This document shows positions 44,395 through 52,450 of a stretch of 64,000 bases of DNA, in pieces. The notes under the pieces were generated by a model. The model made no database searches and was not told the DNA's origin. It worked only from the letters and a program-made list of their open reading frames with translations. The stretch is from Kitasatospora sp. MAA19 (GTDB lineage: Bacteria; Actinomycetota; Actinomycetes; Streptomycetales; Streptomycetaceae). The stretch's first letter is position 1, and each line of letters starts with the position of its first letter. Location: positions 186,001-250,000 of the forward strand of contig NZ_JARXYZ010000010.1 in NCBI RefSeq assembly GCF_029894125.1. The letters are read 5' to 3'. The position numbers were made by a program, and so were the translations under genes.

Positions 44395-45342
44395 TCAGAC
44401 CGCGTGGTACCGGCCGGTGCGGGACTCCCAGCACAGGTAGCCGGCGAGCCAGGTGACCAGTCCGTCCGCGTACCGCTGGGCGATCGTCCGCTCGACCCGG
44501 GACAGGCCCAACTCCCGGTAGACGTCCGGCAGTCTGCCGTGCAGCTCCCCGCAGCGCCCGATCATCAGCTGCGCCTCCTCCAGCACCACCGCGCAGGCCT
44601 CCTCGGCCGAGCAGCGGCGCTCGCGCTGGACGATCATCACCAGGTTGTTGACGTCGCCGCGCGGGGCCTCCAGCGGGAACGACCGGACGTCGTTGCTGAG
44701 CGACGGTATGTCGGCTGCCAGCTGGCGCAGTTGACGCAGGACCGGGTGGTGCAGGACGGCGGCGGGCACTTCGAACTGGCCGAGGCGTTCGACCATGTCG
44801 AAGATGGTCTCCATCGCCGCGGTGCCCCGTCTGAGCACCAGGTAGGCCTCCCGGTCGGGTGGCCGGGCGGAGATCCGGCCGGCCGCCTCGGCGGGATGAC
44901 TGGCCAGGTACCACTCCCAGTTGTACGCGGCGCGGGCCTGCCAGCGGGCGGGCATGCCGTGCATGCTGCGGTCCCAGAGGTCGGCGAAGGCGGTCTCGAC
45001 CGGTGAGTCCTGGTCGGGTCGGGCGCCGTGCAGGACGGCGATCAGCCGTTCGCAGATGGGGGCGACCTCGGTGGGCCGGCGGCCGAGCGGGCCGTCGAAC
45101 TGGTCGTCGAAGAGGAAGTAGAAGCCCATCAGGTCCGCGGCGAGGGCGAGTTCGTCCGGGCCGGCGTCCGGGTAGCCGAGGGCGGCGAGGTCGGCCACCT
45201 CCCAGTGGGCGTAGCCCGGGTGGTCGGCATCGGGGAGCAGCGGGTGGCGCACCAGCCAGTCGCGGTGCAGTGCGCCGGCGCGCGGGCCGTGCGGACTGCG
45301 GCGGTGCGGGAACGGGATCTGAAGTGAGGTGTCGTCAGACAT
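44395..45342 (-). CDS. Class I terpene synthase (sesquiterpene-cyclase type)
   Basis: A 315-residue single-domain terpene cyclase. The Mg-binding aspartate-rich motif is FYFLFDDQFDG, the NSE triad is NDVRSFPLE (N-D-x2-S-x3-E), and an Arg-Tyr pair ends the protein (RTGRYH). Such enzymes ionise and cyclise farnesyl (or geranyl) diphosphate; the product cannot be predicted. ATG 45342 (MSDDTSLQIPFPHRRSPHGP) is chosen over a frame start at 45450. No cytochrome P450 or methyltransferase lies beside it, so it appears to be an orphan terpene locus. Confidence 0.92.
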   Translation of the reverse strand: MSDDTSLQIPFPHRRSPHGPRAGALHRDWLVRHPLLPDADHPGYAHWEVADLAALGYPDAGPDELALAADLMGFYFLFDDQFDGPLGRRPTEVAPICERLIAVLHGARPDQDSPVETAFADLWDRSMHGMPARWQARAAYNWEWYLASHPAEAAGRISARPPDREAYLVLRRGTAAMETIFDMVERLGQFEVPAAVLHHPVLRQLRQLAADIPSLSNDVRSFPLEAPRGDVNNLVMIVQRERRCSAEEACAVVLEEAQLMIGRCGELHGRLPDVYRELGLSRVERTIAQRYADGLVTWLAGYLCWESRTGRYHAV

Positions 45343-45653
45343 CGGACTCCCGGTGCAGCGGAGGGTGGGGGTGCCAGTGGTTCGGGTGCTGGGTATGGGG
45401 GGAGTTGACGCAGCGAGGCTTCCGGGGTGAGGGTGGTGACGCAAGATCATCTCCGCCTCGCGGGCCGTAGGTTATCTGATGCAATGATCGGACGTTAGGT
45501 GTATAGGGCAATTGCCCTTGGTAAACCGTCCGAACCCTCACCGTCCGTCCCAGCCTGCGCGAATGCCCCACAACGAGTGCCACGCAGCGCTAACCTCAGG
45601 TCCACGAGCAGTGATGCGAGCAATGACGCGAGCGGCGAGGCGGAGGCGCGACG
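45343..45653. other. Divergent promoter region of the terpene synthase and LAL regulator
   Basis: About 310 nt with no supported gene. It carries a perfect palindrome at 45505-45518 next to a TATAG-containing tract, and AT-richer DNA (GTTATCTGATGCAATGATCG) consistent with promoters in both directions. Confidence 0.6.
45505..45518. promoter_or_regulatory. Perfect 14-bp palindrome AGGGCAATTGCCCT
   Basis: It lies about 136 nt upstream of the LAL regulator start and about 163 nt upstream of the terpene synthase start, overlapping a possible -10 (GTGTATAG). Its position and symmetry suggest an operator; the protein binding it is unknown. Confidence 0.5.
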
Positions 45654-48600
45654 GTGACCGAGCAGGGAAACGAACTTCGGACGGGATCCGGTTCCAGCCG
45701 GGACGGCGACAGCACCTCGCCAAGGGTCCGGCTGCGCGACCGCGACGCCGAACTGCGCTCCGTCGAGGCGGCCGTCGACAAGCTCTGCCGCGCATTCGCG
45801 GCCGGCGGCACCGAGATCGGCGAACTGCTGGCCTTCTCCGGCCGCCCCGGCATCGGCAAGACCAGCCTGCTGCACGAGGTCCGACGGATCGCCAAACTCC
45901 GCGACGGCGCCACCGTGCTGTTCGCCCGCGGCAGCGAACGCCAGTTCAACGAGCCGTACCACGTGCTGCGCCAACTCCTCCAGCCCGCCCTCACCAGCCT
46001 GCGGCCCGACGAGTTCCGCCAGGTCATGGGCACCTGGGAGGAGGTCGTCGGACCGGCCATGGGCCTCAAGCAGCCCAAGGCCGGCGCCCGCCGCCTCGAC
46101 CCCCAGGGCGTGCGGGACGGCCTCGACTACGTCCTCACCCAACTCGCGCCGCGCCGGGCGCCGCTGGTGATGATCGTCGACGACCTGCACTGGGCCGACC
46201 ACGAGTCGCTCTCCTGGCTCACCCAGTTCGCCGTCCGCTCCCGCGAACTGCCCGTCCTGCTCGTCTTCGCGTTCCGGGAGGACGAGAACGACTGGCCGGT
46301 CGAGATCCAGCAACACCGCAAGGACGTCCTCGGCCGCGCCACCGGCAAGCACGAGCTCAACCGGCTCTCGCTGGTCTCCATCACCGACATGATCCGCGCC
46401 GAACTCGGAGACAAGGCCGAGGACGCCTTCTGCTACGAGTTCTGGAACGTCGTCAACGGCAACCCCTTCGAAGCCGTCGCCCTGCTCGACCAGGTCCGCG
46501 ACCAGGACCTCGAACCGGTCGAGGAGAACTCCCAGCAACTGCGCGAACTCGCCGTCGACGCCACCGGAATGACCCTCAAGAGCTGGGTGGACCGGCTCGG
46601 CGCGTCCACCCTGCGCTTCGCCTGGGCCTGCGCGATGCTCGGCACCGACATCCGGGTCGACCTCGCCACCCGGATCTCCACCCAGAGTGTCGAGGGCGCC
46701 CGCGAGTCCATCAAGCAACTGCGCAAGCAGCGCGTGCTCACCCAGACCCCCAACGGAAACCTCGAATTCGTCCACCCGCTGATCGGCAGCTCGATCTACA
46801 ACACCATGCCGGAGGCCACCCGCACCGGCATGCACGGCGTCGCCGCCGCCGAGATCGAGAACGCCGGACTCGGCCTGCTCGCCGCCTCCCGCCACCTCGT
46901 CGAGACCTTCTCCGGGGAGGGCGACGACCGCACCGTCCGCAAACTGCGCCGCGCCGCCGCCGAACACCTGCTGATCGGCGCCCCCGAAGCCGCCCAGCGC
47001 TGTCTGCACCGCGCCCTCAACGAGCCGCCCGCCGACGACATCCGCGCCGAGGTGCTGTACGAACTGGGCTGCTCCGCCCTGCTGACCGACCCCGGCGCCA
47101 CCGTCAACCAGCTCAAACTCGCCCTCGACCCCGACGAGGGACCGCTGCGCCCCGGGCTGCGCGTGGACGCCACCTTCCGGCTCTCCGAGGTGCTCGCCCA
47201 CAGTGGCGAACTGCGCGAGGCCGCGCTGGTCTGCCAGGACGAGGCCGAGCAGACCGCCGACCCGGCCGGCAGGCTCCGGCTCCAGGCCGCCTCGTTCATG
47301 TGGCACGCCTTCCGCAAGTCCGAGGAGGACGGTCCCGGCCGCTCCACGCGGCTCGGCGCCATGTGCGACACCCTCAGCGGCCGTGACGCCGCCGACCGGG
47401 CCGTCCTCGCGATGCGCGCCTGGGACCTCACCCTGCGCGGCGCCCCCTCCGCCGAGGCGCTGACCTATGCCGACAGCGTCCTCGACTCCGGCCGGCTGCC
47501 CCAGGGACTCGGCTGGACCAACAGCACCTGGGGCTTCGAACTGCCCTCGATGCTCGGCCTCACCTATACCTACAACGACCGCATCGCCCAGGCCGAGCGG
47601 CTGTTCGCGGACGCCATCATCCAGTTCGAGGTGGCCGGGTGGAGCGGTGCCCACCGGGGCTTCGCCTACTTCCTGATGGGTCTGGCGCGTTTCCGCCGCG
47701 GCCTGCTCGCCGAGGCCGAGGACTTCCTGCGCCGCGCGCTTCGACTGTCCGAGCGGATCGGCCCCAAGCTGCCGCTCGCGTGGGACGCCGTCGGCGTCCT
47801 GGTGGACACCCTGCTCGCCCGCGGCCGGGTCGACGAGGCCTGGGACCTCGCGGCCGAGTTCGGCTTCCACCCGCCGTACCACGCGACCGCCATGGTGCTG
47901 CCCGACGCGCCCTCGCTGTACGGCAAGCTGCTGATCGCCAAGAAGCGCCACGCCGGAGCGGCCGCCGCGCTCACCGAGGCCGGCGCCCAACTGGAGGCCC
48001 GCGGCTGGCACAACACCGTCTGGGCGCCCTGGGCCGGCCACCTGGCCATCGCGCTCGCCGCGGACGAGCCCGACCGCGCCCGCGAGTACGCCCAGAAGGC
48101 CGTCCAGGACGCGCGCACCTTCGGCACCGCCTCGGCGATCGGCACCGCGCTGCGGCTGAACGCCCAGATCGAGGACGGACAGCAGGCGGTCGAGCTGCTG
48201 GAGCAGGCCGTGATGTACCTCGGGCAGTCGCCGGCCGGGTACGAGCACGCTGTCGCGCTGGTCGACCTCGGCGCCGCGCTGCGCCGGGTCGGGCGGCTGG
48301 AGGACGCGCAGGAGCACCTGTACCAGGGCATCGAGCTGGCCCAGCACTGCTCGGCCGAGGGACTCGTCGAGCAGGCGCGGCGGGAGCTGGCCAACTACGG
48401 CCTGCGGCCCAACCGGCTGGGGCTGCGCGACTTCCGGGAGACGCTGGAGACGCTCAGCCAGCCTGAGTGGGAGGTCGCCAACCTGGCCGTGCAGGGCGTG
48501 CCGCCGCAGCGGATCGCGGACGAGCTCGGCGTCCACCTCAGTCTGGTCAACCGTCGGTTGGCCGCCGTCTACCGCAAAGCGGGCAGCGGGCCGGACGGCC

Positions 48601-48674
48601 TGGCCTCCGCCCTCGGACTGCCGGCACAGCCGCGCGAGGCTACCCGGCCGGGCGACGAGTGCGAGGAGGAGTAG
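45654..48674 (+). CDS. Large ATP-binding LuxR-type (LAL) transcriptional regulator
   Basis: A 1006-residue regulator. An N-terminal AAA/STAND ATPase holds Walker A GRPGIGKTS (about residue 62) and Walker B MIVDDLHWAD (about 171). A long TPR-like helical middle follows (about 430-920). A C-terminal LuxR-type HTH begins around residue 937 (EWEVANLAVQGVPPQRIADE, LGVHLSLVNRRLAAVYRKAG). The recognition helix departs from the usual S-x-K-T-V-x-x-H form, so the DNA target may be unusual. GTG 45654 is preceded by GGAGGCG. LAL proteins often activate secondary metabolism or sugar use; galM and the mal genes lie downstream and a terpene synthase upstream, but a target is not shown. Confidence 0.9.
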   Translation: MTEQGNELRTGSGSSRDGDSTSPRVRLRDRDAELRSVEAAVDKLCRAFAAGGTEIGELLAFSGRPGIGKTSLLHEVRRIAKLRDGATVLFARGSERQFNEPYHVLRQLLQPALTSLRPDEFRQVMGTWEEVVGPAMGLKQPKAGARRLDPQGVRDGLDYVLTQLAPRRAPLVMIVDDLHWADHESLSWLTQFAVRSRELPVLLVFAFREDENDWPVEIQQHRKDVLGRATGKHELNRLSLVSITDMIRAELGDKAEDAFCYEFWNVVNGNPFEAVALLDQVRDQDLEPVEENSQQLRELAVDATGMTLKSWVDRLGASTLRFAWACAMLGTDIRVDLATRISTQSVEGARESIKQLRKQRVLTQTPNGNLEFVHPLIGSSIYNTMPEATRTGMHGVAAAEIENAGLGLLAASRHLVETFSGEGDDRTVRKLRRAAAEHLLIGAPEAAQRCLHRALNEPPADDIRAEVLYELGCSALLTDPGATVNQLKLALDPDEGPLRPGLRVDATFRLSEVLAHSGELREAALVCQDEAEQTADPAGRLRLQAASFMWHAFRKSEEDGPGRSTRLGAMCDTLSGRDAADRAVLAMRAWDLTLRGAPSAEALTYADSVLDSGRLPQGLGWTNSTWGFELPSMLGLTYTYNDRIAQAERLFADAIIQFEVAGWSGAHRGFAYFLMGLARFRRGLLAEAEDFLRRALRLSERIGPKLPLAWDAVGVLVDTLLARGRVDEAWDLAAEFGFHPPYHATAMVLPDAPSLYGKLLIAKKRHAGAAAALTEAGAQLEARGWHNTVWAPWAGHLAIALAADEPDRAREYAQKAVQDARTFGTASAIGTALRLNAQIEDGQQAVELLEQAVMYLGQSPAGYEHAVALVDLGAALRRVGRLEDAQEHLYQGIELAQHCSAEGLVEQARRELANYGLRPNRLGLRDFRETLETLSQPEWEVANLAVQGVPPQRIADELGVHLSLVNRRLAAVYRKAGSGPDGLASALGLPAQPREATRPGDECEEE

Positions 48675-48736
48675 GGCGGGGGCGCGCGGAGGCCTAAGGC
48701 GAGGGCGTGTGGAGGCGTAGGGCGGGGGCGCGCGGA
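48671..48736. repeat. Tandem repeat spanning the LAL stop codon
   Basis: GTAGGGCGGGGGCGCGCGGA occurs at 48671-48690 and again at 48717-48736, with a diverged copy between (TAAGGCGAGGGCGTGTGGAG). The first copy contains the TAG stop of the upstream gene, so duplication started at the end of the coding region. Confidence 0.85.
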
Positions 48737-48800
48737 CGGCGCGCGTCTCCTGCGACGGTGTCCGTCGCCAGGGCCTGTCCGGCCCTAGGCTGACGGACAC

Positions 48801-48822
48801 GGGGGACGCCGCGGCGTCCCCC
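48801..48822. promoter_or_regulatory. 22-bp perfect palindrome between LAL gene and galM
   Basis: Five G, then ACGCC, a central GC, then GGCGT and five C. With no loop it can extrude as a cruciform or fold (with an unpaired centre) as a terminator hairpin. It lies 59 nt before galM. Confidence 0.55.
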
Positions 48823-48880
48823 GGACGGACCCGGAACCGGGCGGTCGGGGCACACCGCGACCGCCAGTGAGGAGCAGGCC

Positions 48881-49945
48881 ATGGCGAGCGAGGCCACCAG
48901 CGTGCGGCACGAACCCCTCGACCCCTCGGGCGCGGGCGCCGCGATCGAGCGCTGGACGCTCTCCGCCGGCCCCTACGAGGCGAGCGTGCTCACCCTCGGC
49001 GCGACCCTGCACACCCTCACTGCGCCGGACCGTGCCGGCCGCCCCGCCCAACTGCTGCTCTCCACCGACCGGCTGGCCCAGATCCTCGGCCCGGCCCGGC
49101 ACTACGGCACCGTGGTCGGCCGGTACGCCAACCGGATCGACGGCTCCGAGGTCACCATCGACGGGGAGGAGCACCCGCTCGCCCCGACCGGCGGCGGCAT
49201 CACCATCCACGGCGGGCCGGACGGCTTCGCGAACCGGATGTGGGAGGCCGAGCAGATCGAGGGCGGGGTGCGGCTGCGGCTGCACAGCCCGGACGGCGAC
49301 CAGGGCTTTCCCGGCGCCCTGGACGTCACCGTCTCCTACACCCTGGACCAGGCCGGCGAGCTGGTGATCGCCTACCACGCCGTCACCAGCAAGCCGACCG
49401 TGGTCAACCTGACCAACCACGCGTACTTCAACCTTGCGGGTGAGGGTGCCGGCGACGTCCTCGGGCACCTGCTCACCCTCGACGCCGACGAGTACACCCC
49501 GGCCGACGCGCGGCAGATCCCGTACGGGCGGACCGAACCGGTGGCCGGCACGCCGTTCGACTTCACCGTGGCCACGCCGATCGGCAAGTCGGTGCACGAC
49601 GACCACCCGCAGCTGGCCGGGCCCGGCGGCTACGACCACAACTGGGTGCTCCGGGCCCGGCCGGCCGACGGCACGGCGGCCAGGGCGGCGCTGCTGGAGG
49701 ACCCGGTCAGCGGGCGCACCCTGGAGGTGCTGACCACCGAGCCGGGCGTCCAGGTCTACACGGCCAACAAGTTCCAGGGCGCGGTCACCGGCGCGAGTGG
49801 CGTCCCCTACGGGCCGTTCGCCGGGATCGCGCTGGAGACCCAGCACTTCCCGGACTCCCCGCACCACCCGGCGTTCCCGAGCACCGTGCTGCGGCCGGGG
49901 GAGGAGTTCCGCTCGACCACGGTGCTGCGGCTCGGCGTCAGCTGA
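48881..49945 (+). CDS. galM: Aldose 1-epimerase (galactose mutarotase)
   Basis: A 354-residue mutarotase interconverting alpha and beta anomers of aldoses. Signatures are VVGRYANRIDGSEVTIDG, the active-site histidine region GGITIHGGPDGF, VVNLTNHAYFNLAGE (catalytic His) and the C-terminal GIALETQHFPDSPHHP (catalytic Glu). ATG 48881 follows GTGAGGAGC. No signal peptide. Its nearness to the maltose locus suggests a role in sugar use. Confidence 0.95.
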   Translation: MASEATSVRHEPLDPSGAGAAIERWTLSAGPYEASVLTLGATLHTLTAPDRAGRPAQLLLSTDRLAQILGPARHYGTVVGRYANRIDGSEVTIDGEEHPLAPTGGGITIHGGPDGFANRMWEAEQIEGGVRLRLHSPDGDQGFPGALDVTVSYTLDQAGELVIAYHAVTSKPTVVNLTNHAYFNLAGEGAGDVLGHLLTLDADEYTPADARQIPYGRTEPVAGTPFDFTVATPIGKSVHDDHPQLAGPGGYDHNWVLRARPADGTAARAALLEDPVSGRTLEVLTTEPGVQVYTANKFQGAVTGASGVPYGPFAGIALETQHFPDSPHHPAFPSTVLRPGEEFRSTTVLRLGVS

Positions 49946-50024
49946 GCGCTTCGGGAACGTCGCGGGCCTGGCGGGATTGTCAGGCCCGCCCCAGGTCTAG
50001 CCCCAGGTCACGGCGCAGGTCCTG

Positions 50025-50561
50025 TTACAGGTCGCGGCGCATGCAGAGGCGGGGCCAGCGGTCCAGGCCGTGTTCGGCCTCCTTGCGGCGGATCTCCCGC
50101 AGGCCCGGGGTGACCTCGTGGTCGGCGAGCGGGCGGAAGCCGCAGCGGGCGTAGTAGGGGGCGTTCCAGGGGACGTCGGTGAAGGTGGTGAGGGTGAGCG
50201 CGGGGGCGTCGGTGCCCGCCGCGAGGTGCTCGATCAGCGCCCGGCCGATGCCCCGGCGGGCGTGGTCGGGGTGGACCGACACCTGCTCGATGTGCAGGGC
50301 GCCGTCCACCGGCTCGGCGAGCAGGTAGCCGGCGATCGGACCGGGGTCGGCGGGCAGGGCGGCGTCGCCGGGCAGGCCGGGGTGGTCGGCGAGGGCGACC
50401 AGGGCGACGCCCTCGTCCAGGTAGTGGGCCAGCTCGTGCGGGGCCGGCGGTTCGTCGTGGGCGATCTCCGGCATGCCGATCGCGGCGAAGGGCGCTCCGG
50501 CGGCCCGTTCCAGTTCGCACAGCAGCGGCAGTTCGTCCCGTGTGGCGGCTCTGATACGCAT
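50025..50561 (-). CDS. GNAT-family N-acetyltransferase
   Basis: A 178-residue acetyltransferase. The acetyl-CoA-binding motif is VSVHPDHARRGIGRALIEHL and the C-terminal motif APYYARCGFRPLADHEV. ATG 50561 (MRIRAATRDELPLL) is chosen; the frame extends upstream to 50666 into the mal promoter region without support. Substrate unknown. Confidence 0.9.
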   Translation of the reverse strand: MRIRAATRDELPLLCELERAAGAPFAAIGMPEIAHDEPPAPHELAHYLDEGVALVALADHPGLPGDAALPADPGPIAGYLLAEPVDGALHIEQVSVHPDHARRGIGRALIEHLAAGTDAPALTLTTFTDVPWNAPYYARCGFRPLADHEVTPGLREIRRKEAEHGLDRWPRLCMRRDL

Positions 50562-50871
50562 GCGTCCAGTCTGCTGCAAGCGTCTTTCAGCCACGCATGG
50601 TGGTGGTGTCGGCCATCCGGTATCTACTTGAAGCGGTCGAACCCGGACATTTGGTCGCACTGTCAACTACCGTGCGGCTACGTCCAGGACACGCGGGCGT
50701 AACGATCGCTGTTTCTTGCAGAAACTTGCTGCAAGGACTTTCCGTCGCTATTGCGCCGCTGTTAACTTCCTTCCCGAGCCCGACGGCAGCAACGGTGCGG
50801 TCGGCACGAGGCAGCCATTATGCGCCTGCCTCGGAACATCTCGGGCACCCCCACCCTCCCAAGGAGTTCTC
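50562..50871. promoter_or_regulatory. GNAT/malE divergent promoter region
   Basis: About 310 nt without a supported gene. It contains a palindromic operator candidate at 50715-50735 and a related half (CTGCTGCAAG) at 50571-50580, with the malE ribosome-binding site AAGGAG at 50861-50866. A maltose-inducible promoter is expected between the operator and malE. Confidence 0.55.
50715..50735. promoter_or_regulatory. Candidate MalR (LacI-type) operator
   Basis: Here CTTGCAG and CTGCAAG form a 7-bp inverted repeat with a 7-nt spacer, and the right part CTTGCTGCAAG is itself an 11-bp LacI-like palindrome. The site is about 140 nt upstream of malE. The related decamer CTGCTGCAAG at 50571 may be a second site, and TTGCAA at 56212 lies before malR. 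Confidence 0.6.
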
Positions 50872-52149
50872 ATGCGGCGTGGCATCGCGGCCTCTGCCCT
50901 CGTTGTGGCCCTCGCGGTCTCGATGGCTGCCTGTGGCAGCAGCGGCTCCAGCTCGAACGGCAAGGCCGACGGGCCGGTCACCCTCACGTACTGGGACACC
51001 TCGAACGCCACCAACGAGGCGCCGAACTACCAGGAACTGGTCAAGAAGTTCGAGGCGGCCAACCCGAACGTCAAGGTCGACTTCGTCAACGTCCCGTTCG
51101 ACCAGGCGCAGAACAAGCTCCAGACCGCGATGGGGGCCAAGGGTGCTCCGGACGTGTTCCGCTCCGAGGTCGGGTGGACCGCCGCCTTCGCCAAGGCCGG
51201 CTACCTGGAGCCGCTCGACGGCACCCCGGCCGCCGCCGACACCTCCGCCTTCCAGCCCAGCCTGATCCAGCAGGCCAAGTACGACGGCAAGCTGTACGGC
51301 GTGCCGCTGGTCACCGACACCCTGGGCCTGCTCTACAACAAGGACCTGTTCGCCAAGGCCGGCATCACCGACGCCCCCAAGACCTGGGACGAGCTGAAGA
51401 CCGACGCCGCCGCGCTCAAGGACAAGGCCGGCGTCGACGGCTTCTGGCTGAAGGCCGCGGACGGCTACTACGCGATGCCGTTCCTGTTCGGCGAGGGCAC
51501 TGACACCGTCGACGCCGCCGGCAAGAAGATCACCGTCTCCTCGCCGGAGGCCGTCAAGGCCATCGAGACCTACAAGTCGATGTTCACCGCGCCCGGCACG
51601 GTCAAGGCCGACGTCACCACCGACGCCTACGCGCACATGATGGACGCCTTCAACAGCGGCAAGGTCGCGGCCATCATCCAGGGGCCCTGGGAGATCACCA
51701 ACATCTACAAGGGCGCCGCGTTCGCCGACAAGAAGAACCTCGGCATCGCCCCCGTCCCGGCGGGCTCCAGCGGTAAGGCCGGCGCGCCCACCGGCGGTCA
51801 CAACATCTCCGTCTACGCCGGTGCCGATCAGGCCCACAAGGCCGCCGCCGAGAAGTTCGCCGCCTTCATGACCTCGGCGGAGAGCCAGGCCTTCATCGCG
51901 CAGAAGAACTCCACCCTGCCGACCCGCTCGGACGCCTTCACCGCCGACGTCAAGGCCGACCCCGGTATCGCGGGCTTCCAGGCCATTCTCGGCAGCGCCA
52001 AGCCGCGCCCCGAGTTGCCCGAGTACAGCTCGCTGTTCGCCTCGCTCGGCACCAACCTCGGCAAGACCGTCCAGGGCACCGGCACCCAGGACGCGCTGAA
52101 CACCGTCGCCACCGACTACGCCAAGCTCCTGCCGGGCTTCGCCAAGTAG
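50872..52149 (+). CDS. malE: Maltose/maltodextrin ABC transporter binding lipoprotein
   Basis: A 425-residue extracellular solute-binding protein. The signal peptide ends in the lipobox SMAAC (lipidated Cys21). The mature domain begins with TLTYWDTSNATNEAPNYQEL and carries PDVFRSEVGWTAAFAKAGYL and YGVPLVTDTLGLLYNKDLFA, typical of the maltose-binding group. ATG 50872 sits behind AAGGAG. It is the first gene of malE-malF-malG-aglA, with a LacI-type operator candidate upstream. Confidence 0.93.
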   Translation: MRRGIAASALVVALAVSMAACGSSGSSSNGKADGPVTLTYWDTSNATNEAPNYQELVKKFEAANPNVKVDFVNVPFDQAQNKLQTAMGAKGAPDVFRSEVGWTAAFAKAGYLEPLDGTPAAADTSAFQPSLIQQAKYDGKLYGVPLVTDTLGLLYNKDLFAKAGITDAPKTWDELKTDAAALKDKAGVDGFWLKAADGYYAMPFLFGEGTDTVDAAGKKITVSSPEAVKAIETYKSMFTAPGTVKADVTTDAYAHMMDAFNSGKVAAIIQGPWEITNIYKGAAFADKKNLGIAPVPAGSSGKAGAPTGGHNISVYAGADQAHKAAAEKFAAFMTSAESQAFIAQKNSTLPTRSDAFTADVKADPGIAGFQAILGSAKPRPELPEYSSLFASLGTNLGKTVQGTGTQDALNTVATDYAKLLPGFAK

Positions 52150-52233
52150 TCGCCGCCGGCCGTCCGGCCCGTCGCGATCGCGACGGCGGGGGCGGGGGCG
52201 GGGCGGGGTGGGCGGGGCGGCGGCGCGTGCCGG

Positions 52234-52313
52234 GTGACAGATCACAGCGAACAGATAACAGCTGACAACTTTCATCATCTGTTATCTGTCGGCTGTCGTC
52301 CGTCATCCGTCAC
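52234..52313. repeat. Palindromic element copy B (core ACAGATAACAG)
   Basis: A perfect 11-bp inverted core (52251-52261 ACAGATAACAG; 52279-52289 CTGTTATCTGT) with a 17-nt spacer is flanked by an imperfect outer stem closed by GTGAC (52234) and GTCAC (52313). It sits between malE and malF. Such a structure could stabilise malE mRNA or attenuate reading into malFG, as found for malE-malF intercistronic palindromes in other bacteria; that role is inferred. Confidence 0.85.
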
Positions 52314-52450
52314 CTGCGACCCGGTCACCTCCACCGCCCCCCACGCGCCCCCGCCGCTCCCGGCGGGCCGGACGGTAGGACCCGTAGGACCAGCAGTCGC
52401 CGACCTGAGGCGGCGGGCTCCCCCGAGAATCCCCGAGAAGGTGTCATTCG

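Noticed and set aside
45495..48800. 1101-codon minus-strand frame opposite the LAL regulator
   Set aside because: The plus-strand frame has an ATPase, a ribosome-binding site and an HTH; the minus frame is compositionally biased and lacks domains.
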